64,000 bases of DNA, taken from a virus. The stretch's first letter is position 1. The number at the start of each line of letters is the position of its first letter. The stretch covers positions 124,001-188,000 of the IMG/VR virus record IMGVR_UViG_3300036770_003657; one strand, 5' to 3'. Below the pieces are notes generated by a model, which was not told where the DNA came from, made no database searches, and saw only the letters and a list, made by a program, of their open reading frames with translations. Below are positions 22,532 to 31,584 of the stretch, piece after piece. The translations under genes and the position numbers were made by a program.

Positions 22532-25372
22532 ATGCCAATTAATTTAGATCAGACGGGCCCAGCGCATTTATTAAGCACCGATGAAGATGGTCTGATCCTT
22601 AATGGCAGTCCAGTCATCTCAAAGAGTATTCACGTTAGTGATATCGAACCAAAAACTTATTTTGGTGATACTAATACTAAATTACTTTGGCTAGATACTG
22701 GTGTACAAGGTGTTAGTAGCTTCCCTAACGGTGGAGCAGCCAATTGGATATTGAGAACTAATGGCAATGGCACAGTAAGTTGGATTCCACCTAGTACTTT
22801 AGATGCTACAAAGTTTCATTATAGAACTAGTACTAATAATACAGCACCAGATCCATTAGGTTTAGGTCCAGGATCTGGGTATGTACGATTTGTCAGGGAT
22901 GAAGAAATAGATCCAATGAGTACTGCTACAAAACTTGTAATTAGTAGTTATAGTGTTGCAGGAGATCCTAATTACATTATGGGAGCTACACCTGGAGTAC
23001 CAAGTTATAATGACATTGGTAGTTTTATAAATGGGTTAAGTGCTTATGGTAATAATAGCCGTAGAGGATTTATCAAGGTAGAAAAGGAAAACGATCCTAA
23101 TCATTTTCAAATTTATAGTTTTAGTACCATAGTAGATAGAGTAGGTTGGTTTGAAATTGATGTTGAAATCGTAAGAGTTGAGACTGGGGATGAAAATTTT
23201 CCTAACGATGAGCCAGTCAGTGTGAACTTTAGTGTGGCAGGCCCCGAGGCATTGACTCAAGATTTAAGTAATTATGTCACTTTTACAGGAACTCAAACAC
23301 TAACGAACAAAACTATAACAACACCAATAATTACAGAACCATCAATTAATAATAAGAGCACTATGCTCACTGATGTTGCTATTGGAAGTAATGGGACCTT
23401 CACCTGTAATGCATCTACTCTTAGAGTACATGATGCTTTAAGAGTAACAGGCCTAAATGCAGGCGATGGATCTATTACTGGATACGATGATGTTAGTGCT
23501 GTATATTTTATTACAGCGACAAATGGTACCACAAGCTTTACCCTAAGTGATACTTTAGGTGGCGTAGCCATAACCACAGTCGCAGGAACAGTTAGTGGAG
23601 CAATGACTTTTACAAATAATGTAGGTGGGATAATTTCTTTTGATGATGCTGATCCAACTAATGGTTTTGAAACAAGGTTAACTGTAATTAGTAGCAGTGC
23701 AGATCATAAAATTATACTTCCAGATGCAACTACTACTCTTGTAGGTATTGATAACACTCAAACTTTAACTAATAAGACTATCATTGAGCCAATTATACAT
23801 GATCCTGAAGTAATTATTACAGATGATGATGTTAATATAACCATAAGCAGTAATATTGCAACAAGTTTCAATAGCAGAATTAATACAGCTGATGCTAAAA
23901 CATATAGTTGGGCAACAAATTATTATTTTGATGGCACGAATTGGCTTAAAGATAATGATAATAGAGGTGGATGGCGTCTAAGTAAAGTAGCAGATATAAC
24001 GCTAGATGCTAATAATAAAATAATTTTAGGCTATGCTCCAATAGGTAGTAATGTAGAAGATCAAAAATTAATATTAAATGGAGATGGTCAGTTAGAATTA
24101 ACTTCAAATATAGCTAGTACAACTACAAGCACTGGTACACTGGTTGTTGATGGCGGTGTTGGAATTAGTGCCGATGTTAATATCGGAGGTGATACTAATA
24201 TAACCGGAACACTTGAAGCAGGAGCAATTGAAAGTACACCGATAGGTTTATCATTCAGATCAACTGGCGCATTTACTTCTTTGGCAGCAAATGGTATACT
24301 GCAAGTAACTGATGCTACAGCCAGTATAAATCAAACAACTGGAGCAGCAGTTATTACTGGTGGACTAGGGGTAGGAGGTGCTGCTTATGTAAATGGTCCA
24401 GTATACTTAAATGCTATAGATCCATTAGACGAAACAGAACTAACAGGGTATAGTTTAGTAGTTCAAAATCCACAGGCTAAAGTAAGGGTAGGGCCTAATT
24501 ATATTGATGGTGCTGTAGATTATATTGATATTTTGACACTTGAAGATAACCCAACAATTACTACTACCAGTGTAAATTTTACATTGGATAATTTACAAAG
24601 TGGTGGTAATATTACATTAACTGCTACAGATGCTTCAGTAATAGTAACTGCAAATACTGCCTCTACAGATAAAGTAACAGGCGCATTAAAAGTAGCAGGT
24701 GGTATCGGTGTTGAGTTAGATATTCATGCTGATGATATCTATGTATATGGACAAACTGGATTAAATGACACTGCCAGTCAAGTAGTAAGTCTAGCAGCAA
24801 CTCAAACATTAACAAATAAAACAATTAATGCCCCTACTATTGATGATGTAGTACTTACTGGCACAGTTAGTGCTAATAGTAGCACAGGTATCGCAGGACA
24901 ATTATTATCAAGCACAGGAACTGGTGTCGAATGGGTTAATCCTGTAACTAATAGTGCTGTAGTATTTTATAAAGCCAGTGATCAAAACTTTTTTACAGCA
25001 GCTACAGTTACATTGCCTGCTAGTCCAACTATTGTAGTAGGATCAGATTTTGGTGATATGAATGCTGCTGGTAGTGGAATCTTTACTTTTAGTGTGGCTG
25101 GTACATATCAAATCATTATCAATTACAGTGTAAGTGATACGGGTGGTGGAGCAACTTATCCAACAGTAGATTTTTGGGTAAGAAAAAATAGCGCAGATAC
25201 TATAAAGTATTGTCAAATTTTAACAAATGGTTCACGAAGAGGTGCTGTAACTGAATATATTGAGTTTGATGTAAATGATACTGTACAATGGTATGTCAAT
25301 AGCACATTACGAGTAAACGGCGGTAGCCCTAGTGCTACAGGCAGTAGATTTACTATTGTTCGAGTAGAATAA
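22532..25372 (+). CDS. Tail-fibre protein with 'TQTLTNKTI' repeats and C1q-like C-terminal head
   Basis: A 946-residue protein with Shine-Dalgarno GGAGATGA upstream. The motif 'TQTLTNKTI' occurs three times (near residues 254, 411 and 761), as in many phage fibres. Residues about 271-370 contain a beta insert ('IGSNGTFTCNASTL', 'YFITATNGTTSFTLSDTLGG') that also occurs in the preceding giant protein. Further on are 'LVVDGGVGISADVNIGG' and 'GALKVAGGIGVE' repeats. The last 140 residues ('GIFTFSVAGTYQIIINYSVS', 'YIEFDVNDTVQWYV', 'SRFTIVRVE') have the spacing of a C1q/TNF-like jelly-roll trimer head, a plausible receptor-binding domain. No bacterial-type terminator follows; a strong promoter begins 2 bases after the stop. 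Confidence 0.7.
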   Translation: MPINLDQTGPAHLLSTDEDGLILNGSPVISKSIHVSDIEPKTYFGDTNTKLLWLDTGVQGVSSFPNGGAANWILRTNGNGTVSWIPPSTLDATKFHYRTSTNNTAPDPLGLGPGSGYVRFVRDEEIDPMSTATKLVISSYSVAGDPNYIMGATPGVPSYNDIGSFINGLSAYGNNSRRGFIKVEKENDPNHFQIYSFSTIVDRVGWFEIDVEIVRVETGDENFPNDEPVSVNFSVAGPEALTQDLSNYVTFTGTQTLTNKTITTPIITEPSINNKSTMLTDVAIGSNGTFTCNASTLRVHDALRVTGLNAGDGSITGYDDVSAVYFITATNGTTSFTLSDTLGGVAITTVAGTVSGAMTFTNNVGGIISFDDADPTNGFETRLTVISSSADHKIILPDATTTLVGIDNTQTLTNKTIIEPIIHDPEVIITDDDVNITISSNIATSFNSRINTADAKTYSWATNYYFDGTNWLKDNDNRGGWRLSKVADITLDANNKIILGYAPIGSNVEDQKLILNGDGQLELTSNIASTTTSTGTLVVDGGVGISADVNIGGDTNITGTLEAGAIESTPIGLSFRSTGAFTSLAANGILQVTDATASINQTTGAAVITGGLGVGGAAYVNGPVYLNAIDPLDETELTGYSLVVQNPQAKVRVGPNYIDGAVDYIDILTLEDNPTITTTSVNFTLDNLQSGGNITLTATDASVIVTANTASTDKVTGALKVAGGIGVELDIHADDIYVYGQTGLNDTASQVVSLAATQTLTNKTINAPTIDDVVLTGTVSANSSTGIAGQLLSSTGTGVEWVNPVTNSAVVFYKASDQNFFTAATVTLPASPTIVVGSDFGDMNAAGSGIFTFSVAGTYQIIINYSVSDTGGGATYPTVDFWVRKNSADTIKYCQILTNGSRRGAVTEYIEFDVNDTVQWYVNSTLRVNGGSPSATGSRFTIVRVE

Positions 25373-25374
25373 TC

Positions 25375-25402
25375 TTGACAATGTAAAAAAAATCTATATA
25401 AT
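25375..25402 (+). promoter_or_regulatory. Perfect sigma70-type promoter TTGACA-N16-TATAAT
   Basis: TTGACA at 25375-25380 and TATAAT at 25397-25402 are both exact consensus, separated by 16 bases. It would initiate near 25409 and drive the three glycan genes that follow. It lies in the only 52-base gap of this region. Such a host-polymerase promoter suggests early expression, unlike the structural genes on either side. Confidence 0.75.
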
Positions 25403-25403
25403 A

Positions 25404-25431
25404 CTAGCATAGATAACTATAATTATGCTAG
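25404..25431 (+). promoter_or_regulatory. Perfect 8-bp inverted repeat spanning the start codon of the DUF4422-like gene
   Basis: CTAGCATA (25404-25411) and TATGCTAG (25424-25431) are exact inverted copies 12 bases apart. The right arm contains the ATG at 25425. It also overlaps the expected transcription start, so it could be a repressor operator or an mRNA hairpin hiding the start codon. Confidence 0.5.
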
Positions 25432-26168
25432 AATTAGGAATGTATTGCCTATGTTATGTAGGCCGAGAACCAAAAAATTATCAGTATAACCAACACAACT
25501 TAATGTGCGGGTCTGTTAATTATAATCAATTTGACGTTTTAGAAATGCAACGTCGAGGATTCTTAATGGATCATGTGGGTGAAAACATAAGTCATATGAA
25601 TAATGACTTTGGTAGTCTTACAGGATTGTATTGGGTTTGGAAAAATGCTGATCATGACTACAAAGGAACTAATACATATCGTATTTTTTGGAATGAAGAT
25701 TTTAATCTTAGACCAAATACTGTATATATTCCTGAAGCAAAAGATATAGTTACTGCTATAAAAGGATATGCTCCTAATGTAAACAGTGTATATGATCATT
25801 TTAGTCATTGTCATAATAGTTTAGGGTGGCAATTATTATATGGACTTGCTGGTGATCGACGTATACCTATTAGTATAGACATGATTGATGACCTTAGGAA
25901 TTACAAATATCTCATTCCTTTCCACATGTTTACAGCAGATAGAGTAACCTTTAATCGTATTTGTGAAATATTGTTTCAAATATTGTTTGAATTTCATGCT
26001 AATTATCAATACTTTTTACCAGAAATTCATAAACGTACTCAACAAGTAAGATTTTATGATTTTTTTGGTGAAAGAATATTACATATTATCCTAACAAATA
26101 ACTATTATTTTTTAGGAAATACAGATATAAGACATTTAAATATACTGGATATAGACCATCATGCTTGA
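25425..26168 (+). CDS. DUF4422-like glycosyltransferase-family protein
   Basis: A 247-residue protein. 'FGSLTGLYWVWKNADHDYKG' near residue 61 matches the signature of DUF4422 proteins ('LTGlYWxWKN', then an xGxxHYRR-type strand), here 'TYRIFWNEDF'. The C-terminal 'VRFYDFFGERILHIIL' matches the family's closing 'GxxxERLL' segment. DUF4422 proteins occur in capsule and O-antigen clusters and are thought to be glycosyltransferases. The usual 'HYRRY' is not intact ('TYRIFW'), so activity is uncertain. No Shine-Dalgarno precedes the ATG at 25425; an ATG at 25440 is an alternative start. It overlaps the next gene by 8 bases. Confidence 0.6.
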   Translation: MLELGMYCLCYVGREPKNYQYNQHNLMCGSVNYNQFDVLEMQRRGFLMDHVGENISHMNNDFGSLTGLYWVWKNADHDYKGTNTYRIFWNEDFNLRPNTVYIPEAKDIVTAIKGYAPNVNSVYDHFSHCHNSLGWQLLYGLAGDRRIPISIDMIDDLRNYKYLIPFHMFTADRVTFNRICEILFQILFEFHANYQYFLPEIHKRTQQVRFYDFFGERILHIILTNNYYFLGNTDIRHLNILDIDHHA

Positions 26169-27414
26169 AAGCAATCGTATACAACCACATTTAGAAAAAT
26201 ATGTAGCCAACCCAACTGATCCAGAGCTTAATTTTATGATGGCTTTGGAATATGATCAAACGGGACAACATGCAAGTGCTGTTAGTTATTATCTGCGTAC
26301 GGCAGAAAGAGCTGAAGATGATTTACTCAAGTATGAATGTTTGATTAGAGCCAGTATTTGTTTTGAAAGACAAGGTAGTAGAAATTTTACTGTAAAAGGA
26401 TTACTACAACACGCTGTGGCCATTATGCCTCATAGACCAGAAGCATATTATCATCTAAGTAGATTTTATGAGCATAAACACGATGACGGTCATTGGAATG
26501 ATACTTATATGATTTCTACTATTGGTGAAAGTGTAGCAGATAATATTAATAGTGGATTACGCACTGATGTTAGCTATTTAGGCAAAGATCATTTAAGATT
26601 CCAAAAAGCTTTAAGTGGTTGGAACTGTGGACTATGCGATGAAAGTCGTAGTATATTCAAAGATCTAATGCGTAGTAAGCAACTTCCAGATGATTATAAA
26701 AAAATTGTGTACAATAATCTTAAGTTTATGAGTGGATATGTAGAGATTCCATTTGATGCTTATGACAAATCTAAATATAATAAATTAAGATTTAAGTTCC
26801 CTGGTGCAGAAAACATTGATGTTAATTACAGTGAAGCATATCAGGATATGTTTGTGCTTAGTATGCTTAATGGTAAAAACTATGGAACATTTATTGAGGT
26901 AGGTGCCGGTAGACCGTTTTATGGAAACAATACAGCCTTATTAGAAAAACAATTTAATTGGAGAGGTATTAGTATAGACTTGGATGAAAGACAGGTCAGT
27001 ACAGAAAGAAGTACACCATTCTTAATTAAAAATGCTTTAGAAATTGATTATGGTAAAATTATTAGAGAATTAAATTTAGGCCCAGTAGTAGATTACTTAC
27101 AATTAGATTGTGATCCACCAGAAGTCACTTTTGAAATACTGAAAAAGATTCCTTTTGATGAATACAAGTTTAAAGTAATAACTTATGAACACGATTATTA
27201 TAATACAGACAAAAAAGAATTAAGAGAAGAGTCTAGAAGATACTTACAATCAAAAGGATATAAGTTAGTGGTAAATGATATTGCTCCTGATGAATGGCGT
27301 AACTATGAAGATTGGTATGTACATCCTGATTATATTGATAAAAGCATATTAGATCGTATGACAGACCTTAGAGATAAGGTTAAGAAGGGCGAAGATTACA
27401 TTTTAGCAGGATAA
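26161..27414 (+). CDS. TPR-domain plus FkbM-family methyltransferase-like protein
   Basis: A 417-residue protein. Residues about 15-125 look like TPR helices ('EYDQTGQHASAVSYYLRTAE', 'RPEAYYHLSRFYEHKHDDG'). Residues about 228-400 fit the FkbM methyltransferase pattern: 'YSEAYQDMFVLSMLNGKNYG', SAM-binding strand 'TFIEVGAGRPFYGNNT' near residue 243, 'WRGISIDLDE', then 'VDYLQLDCDPPEVTFEIL' and 'VITYEHDYY'. FkbM enzymes O-methylate sugars or other small molecules. The TPR+FkbM pairing and the flanking transferases suggest that it tailors a glycan. It could equally act on a host surface polysaccharide. Confidence 0.7.
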   Translation: MLESNRIQPHLEKYVANPTDPELNFMMALEYDQTGQHASAVSYYLRTAERAEDDLLKYECLIRASICFERQGSRNFTVKGLLQHAVAIMPHRPEAYYHLSRFYEHKHDDGHWNDTYMISTIGESVADNINSGLRTDVSYLGKDHLRFQKALSGWNCGLCDESRSIFKDLMRSKQLPDDYKKIVYNNLKFMSGYVEIPFDAYDKSKYNKLRFKFPGAENIDVNYSEAYQDMFVLSMLNGKNYGTFIEVGAGRPFYGNNTALLEKQFNWRGISIDLDERQVSTERSTPFLIKNALEIDYGKIIRELNLGPVVDYLQLDCDPPEVTFEILKKIPFDEYKFKVITYEHDYYNTDKKELREESRRYLQSKGYKLVVNDIAPDEWRNYEDWYVHPDYIDKSILDRMTDLRDKVKKGEDYILAG

Positions 27415-27420
27415 TAGATA

Positions 27421-28200
27421 ATGATTCCAGTAATAGGTACTTGCGTAGTTTTTACAACACATTGGGTAGAACGATTACTAGCCAGTGTAGATTTTCCTGT
27501 GGAGAATTTTCTTATCATTAATAATAATGGTAAAGGTGAGATCACAGAAAATTTAGATGCATTGGCAAAAATTAAAAGACATTTTATTAAAAATGTTCAT
27601 GTTGTTCATATGCCCTGTAATTTAGGAGTTCCTGCTAGTTGGAATCTTATTATTAAAAGTTATATAATGGCACCATATTGGCTAATTGTTAACGATGATG
27701 TAGCATTTGGGCCTGGTATACTAAAGGAAATTTATGATGCAGTCACAGAGGATCCAGAGTTAGGTATAATTCATGCCAATGAAGGAGACTTTAATGTAGG
27801 TAGTTGGGACTTATTTGTATTAAGAGATCATACAGTGGCTAAGTTTGGATTATTTGACGAAAATATGTATCCTGCTTATTGTGAGGATGATGACTATATC
27901 ATGCGTATGATGCATGCCGGTGTTAAGAAAAAATTAGGATTAACTAAAAATTATCTTCATGGAGCAGGAGATAAAACAGAATATCATTTCCATGGTGGTA
28001 ATACACGTAGACACAATCCAGAAATTATGAAAAAGTTGGATGAGGCAAGAGATATGAATATAGAATATCTCACAGCCAAATGGGATAAGCATTGGCGTAC
28101 TTGTTGGCCTACTTTTGAACCATGGCAAGGTCAGCCTCATGTATTAAATGAACAAAGATTTGATTTAGAATTTTTACGTAAGAAATATATAGGATTCTAA
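27421..28200 (+). CDS. GT2-like (GT-A fold) glycosyltransferase
   Basis: A 259-residue protein with the order of a family 2 transferase. It has an N-terminal strand 'PVIGTCVVFTTHWVERLLAS', 'NFLIINNNGKGE', 'VHMPCNLGVPASWNLII' (the NxGxxxxxN nucleotide-sugar region), 'YWLIVNDDVAFGPGILKEIY' with the DD metal site near residue 92, and 'YPAYCEDDDYIMRMMHAG' as the acceptor/catalytic ED segment. No membrane segment is seen, so it is probably soluble. It is the last gene of the plus-strand island; its stop overlaps the 3' end of the convergent Nudix gene by 4 bases. The sugar donor cannot be told. Confidence 0.75.
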   Translation: MIPVIGTCVVFTTHWVERLLASVDFPVENFLIINNNGKGEITENLDALAKIKRHFIKNVHVVHMPCNLGVPASWNLIIKSYIMAPYWLIVNDDVAFGPGILKEIYDAVTEDPELGIIHANEGDFNVGSWDLFVLRDHTVAKFGLFDENMYPAYCEDDDYIMRMMHAGVKKKLGLTKNYLHGAGDKTEYHFHGGNTRRHNPEIMKKLDEARDMNIEYLTAKWDKHWRTCWPTFEPWQGQPHVLNEQRFDLEFLRKKYIGF

Positions 28201-28631
28201 ATTAGGTTTATAATTTGAAATACTGTTTGTAATTTATTTCTTATTGATTTATTGCTAAAACTACTACGTAATCCTTGATGCAATGGTTTAGGACTCATAT
28301 CTATATTAGTCCAACAATATCCACAGTGTTCATCACTTAGAATAGGAATAAATTCTTTTTCTACTACACATAAAAATGTATGAAAATTGAACACTTTATC
28401 ATTACTTACAAAAGTTTCTAAGGGTATACTTTTTATAATAGTAGGACTGAAACCTATTTCTTCTTTAATTTCTCTGTTTAGGCTTTGCCAAGGATTTTCA
28501 CTTTGTTGGGCAGTACCGCCAACCAAGCTCCAAGTACCTTTATGTTTACCATCTGCTTTTTGTAATAGTAAAACACGTTTTGATTCTTTGCTGTAAAATA
28601 AAGCGCCACTGCAAATAATTTGATCTTTCAT
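28197..28631 (-). CDS. Nudix hydrolase (MutT-like)
   Basis: A 144-residue protein, the usual Nudix length. The Nudix box is complete: G39, E45, R53, E54, E57, E58 and G60 fit Gx5Ex7REUxEExGU exactly ('REIKEEIGF'). It is preceded by 'HKGTWSLVGGTAQQSENPWQ'. Such enzymes hydrolyse nucleoside diphosphates linked to another group (oxidised dNTPs, ADP-ribose, NAD, sugar nucleotides or RNA caps); the substrate cannot be assigned. It is the distal gene of the minus-strand gp14-gp15-Nudix unit. Its start overlaps the end of gp15 in the arrangement ATGA, and its end meets the GT2-like gene convergently. Confidence 0.9.
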   Translation of the reverse strand: MKDQIICSGALFYSKESKRVLLLQKADGKHKGTWSLVGGTAQQSENPWQSLNREIKEEIGFSPTIIKSIPLETFVSNDKVFNFHTFLCVVEKEFIPILSDEHCGYCWTNIDMSPKPLHQGLRSSFSNKSIRNKLQTVFQIINLI

Positions 28632-30256
28632 AAAACTAAACGCCAGCTACCTTTTCTATATTCGCCCTCAAAACTTTTTACCCAAGTTATACCATCCCAT
28701 TTGTATTGTACGTTTGTAGTTATATTAGTCTGGTATCTAATAATGTCACTGCTATTTGTACTATCAAAAACTACAGCCCAATTTGATCCATTCCATTCTA
28801 TAAGATCATTAGCATTGGCTATAAAATCACTGCCGTCTAAATTTTTCCAGGCATCAGGACCATCATCGTTTACATAAATTATATAGGTAATTATATCACC
28901 TTCTTCTGCATCTCTTAATAGTCTTAAAACTAATTTACCATCAATATTTAAATCTTTATAGCTTACAGATGTGTTATTAACAAAAACTTCTATGTCTCTA
29001 ACACGATCAAAATCTATTGTAGTATCAATTCTATTACTACTTACTTCAGCAATTAACGTTTCTCTCAACCCACCACCTATGTTGTTTATAATAAGATATC
29101 TTGTACCAGGTGTAGGAATTGGTAACCCACTATTGGGACCTGTTTCTGTAGGATCAATAATAGCATCAAAAGTTCCTGGACTAGTTCTATTTGATGTAGT
29201 TATATCTGTATTACTTGGGTATGTATCGCTATCCCAATTAATATCTAGTATATCACTGTCTAAAGGATTAACGGCTATAGTTCCAACTACATCAAATCCT
29301 GTACTTTGTAATAAAAATATTTTACTTTCCCCAGCTCTATAAGCATTAGGGTATTTGTCTAATATTTCATACCAATTAACAGGGTTCAAACTGTCTAATC
29401 CTGTTTCTCTTATTCTAAAATTTAAATGACCTTTTTCTGTTGGACTAAAAACTTTGGCTTGTCCATTGAATACTATAATATTATATGGTAGAGGCTCAAC
29501 AGCTATAGGTGAAGGTATTTGATCATACAAGCCAACACTGCCTTCATTGGGATCTTGAACAAATCCTTCAAGATATCCTTCAGCAGGTTCTGTAGAATTA
29601 TTATACATGGTCATAATAATACTAGAAACTACACCAAGTTTTTTAACTTTACTGGGTGGACTGATCCAAATTGGCATACTAAAAGTTAAACTGGCTATAT
29701 CTATAGGTGTATCATTACCAACTGGTATTTGACGATTACTAAAATCAACTTGGTCCAAGTATACTACACTTAAACTAGTCCAATCAATGTAATTGTCTGT
29801 TGTCTGTATTTCTAAACTTGGATTAAACAACATCAATATTTGTTCTAATATTTGTAATTTTTGTTCTGTATTAGTTGCCCATATATCTGCTTTAACTGTA
29901 AGTGTATAAGGACTAGGCATCAATCTTTCTACAGTATAGTTTGAACCTTCAGTGGTGGTATAAACACCATTTTCCACAGCACGTTCTCTAATATGTATTT
30001 TACCTACATATGTAGGATCAGCTAGACGTTCCTTATCCATCTGTAAACCAGTAATATAAACTGCTATACGTGGTGCACCATTAATTTTATTTTCACTATT
30101 CTGTTTGATAAGATTAGCTACTTGACGATCCATATCACCGTACATAACAGGTACTTTACTTAAACGACCGTCACCGAATTTTACTACAAAATTACTGAGT
30201 AATCTTATAGTCTGTACTAGATAACGTCTTATCTGACCATCGTAGAAAAATTGCAT
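28628..30256 (-). CDS. 15: Tail sheath stabiliser/completion protein, gp15-like, with long C-terminal extension
   Basis: Residues 1-220 follow T4 gp15 in order: 'FFYDGQIRRYLVQTIRLLSN', 'VPVMYGDMDRQV', 'APRIAVYITGLQMDKER', 'PSPYTLTVKADIWATN', 'QILEQILMLFNPSLEI' and 'TFSMPIWISPP'. gp15 caps the tail tube and sheath and joins the tail to the neck. At 542 residues it is about twice T4 gp15. The extra C-terminal part is beta-rich and ends in 'IEWNGSNWAVVFD', 'YKWDGITWVKSFEGEYRKGS' and 'WRLVL', a Trp-rich module like those in this phage's fibres. It starts one base into the end of gp14 on the minus strand. The gene is inverted relative to gp13, gp18 and gp19. Confidence 0.75.
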   Translation of the reverse strand: MQFFYDGQIRRYLVQTIRLLSNFVVKFGDGRLSKVPVMYGDMDRQVANLIKQNSENKINGAPRIAVYITGLQMDKERLADPTYVGKIHIRERAVENGVYTTTEGSNYTVERLMPSPYTLTVKADIWATNTEQKLQILEQILMLFNPSLEIQTTDNYIDWTSLSVVYLDQVDFSNRQIPVGNDTPIDIASLTFSMPIWISPPSKVKKLGVVSSIIMTMYNNSTEPAEGYLEGFVQDPNEGSVGLYDQIPSPIAVEPLPYNIIVFNGQAKVFSPTEKGHLNFRIRETGLDSLNPVNWYEILDKYPNAYRAGESKIFLLQSTGFDVVGTIAVNPLDSDILDINWDSDTYPSNTDITTSNRTSPGTFDAIIDPTETGPNSGLPIPTPGTRYLIINNIGGGLRETLIAEVSSNRIDTTIDFDRVRDIEVFVNNTSVSYKDLNIDGKLVLRLLRDAEEGDIITYIIYVNDDGPDAWKNLDGSDFIANANDLIEWNGSNWAVVFDSTNSSDIIRYQTNITTNVQYKWDGITWVKSFEGEYRKGSWRLVL

Positions 30257-31560
30257 TATAAATCTGCCTTAGGTCTTAGAACCTTACTTAGAGCTTGACG
30301 TTCAGGAACATCTTCGCCATTAATTCTATTTACATTGACGTTGTTAATAAATCCAGTTTTCTGAGTAGTTCTAACCTGCTTCCAATATTCTGGATTCTCT
30401 AAAGGGTTCTTACCTTGGCTTGGAGTGATGGCAACATATTGTACATTGCCGTATTCTATTAGGTCATTGATTACATATGATACTAGATCATTGTAAACAC
30501 CTTTTGGTGTAGCAAAATTAGCACTAGTGTTAGTTAATGTATGACGTATAGCGTCTTCCATCTTAACCCATCTAAAACCATCAAACCTAAATAATCTATT
30601 AGGAGCAAAATCAATGCGTAAAAAATAATCGTTTTTATATGGGTTAGCAGGAAACATTATCCCGTGCCCAAACTGATATCCATTAGGTGGAAATCCATCA
30701 CCTAAAAGATATCCTGCGTATCCACTGCGTATAGCACGACCATGAATTCTACTGGCATCTAATCCTACAGTACTAGCATCAATATCCATTTGATCAGCAG
30801 TTTCAATTACAGGATTGCCCGTAGTTCTATCTATAGCCAATGTATAAAATTGTCTAGTTTCAAAGCCATTCATTGATGCATCTGCTTCAGCTTGGGCTAA
30901 TATGCTATCATTAATTTGTAGTTCTTGACCCTTAGTACTTAAAATATCACGTAGTGTTTGATCTGTATTTTCACCTGCTGGCTGATCTAGTATATCAGCA
31001 AAAGCTTGACCATCAACTATTTTCTTAAGTTTTAATCTATATAAATGTGGCCACCAAGTTTGACTAAATCCTTCACTAGCTCTAGCAACATCCTCAATAA
31101 CAAAATATCGAGGCAGTGCTATGTTATAATCATTTAGAGCAAACTGATCAACAAGATGAGGCAATTCTATTACATCACCACTTAATGGTTTTCGCCCCAC
31201 TGTTCGTATCCAGTCGTTTATATGTACAGTGGCAAATATAGTATCATTATCTATGAATAAGCCAAATTGACTTAGGTTAAAGTCTAAATTTTGTACTTGG
31301 TAATGACCTCTTATTTTATAAATGCTAGGGTCATATTTGCGATCACGATTCTCCAGTAGAAGTAAGTCTTGTATATTACTTTCTTTAGTTTCAGCATAGT
31401 GAGGCTGATCTGCTGTGGCATTTTCTGGAGCCGTATTCGAACCAACATATTTGTGTAGATAAAAATCTGTACCGCCAACTTGAAACATTTCACTGATTTG
31501 ACGATCAATGAATTTGTAGTCATTTCCACGTTCTGGACGATATAAACTTATGCGGGGCAT
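30256..31560 (-). CDS. 14: Neck protein, gp14-like
   Basis: A 434-residue protein beginning 'MPRISLYRPERGNDYKFIDR', 'QISEMFQVGGTDFYLHKYVG', the typical opening of gp14 in marine T4-like phages. 'HINDWIRTVGRKPLSGDVIE' and 'LPHL' correspond to the T4 gp14 segment 'HxxxGxEPKEGDLIYFP'. With gp13 it forms the neck connecting portal and tail; its position next to gp15 and divergent to gp13 supports the call. It is longer than T4 gp14 (256 residues), mostly in the C-terminal half, which contains 'NRLFRFDGFRWVKMED'. It lacks an obvious Shine-Dalgarno. A GATAAATA octamer lies 4 bases before its ATG, so the mRNA may be leaderless or start further upstream. Confidence 0.7.
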   Translation of the reverse strand: MPRISLYRPERGNDYKFIDRQISEMFQVGGTDFYLHKYVGSNTAPENATADQPHYAETKESNIQDLLLLENRDRKYDPSIYKIRGHYQVQNLDFNLSQFGLFIDNDTIFATVHINDWIRTVGRKPLSGDVIELPHLVDQFALNDYNIALPRYFVIEDVARASEGFSQTWWPHLYRLKLKKIVDGQAFADILDQPAGENTDQTLRDILSTKGQELQINDSILAQAEADASMNGFETRQFYTLAIDRTTGNPVIETADQMDIDASTVGLDASRIHGRAIRSGYAGYLLGDGFPPNGYQFGHGIMFPANPYKNDYFLRIDFAPNRLFRFDGFRWVKMEDAIRHTLTNTSANFATPKGVYNDLVSYVINDLIEYGNVQYVAITPSQGKNPLENPEYWKQVRTTQKTGFINNVNVNRINGEDVPERQALSKVLRPKADL

Positions 31561-31564
31561 AAGG

Positions 31565-31584
31565 TATTTATCAGCAGATAAATA
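31565..31584. promoter_or_regulatory. Divergent pair of GATAAATA late-promoter-like octamers
   Basis: Minus strand: GATAAATA at 31572-31565, reading toward gp14. Plus strand: GATAAATA at 31577-31584, reading toward gp13. Each differs from the T4 late consensus TATAAATA by one base. The plus copy would start transcription near 31590, just before the gp13 Shine-Dalgarno. The minus copy would start at or inside the gp14 start codon. Confidence 0.55.
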
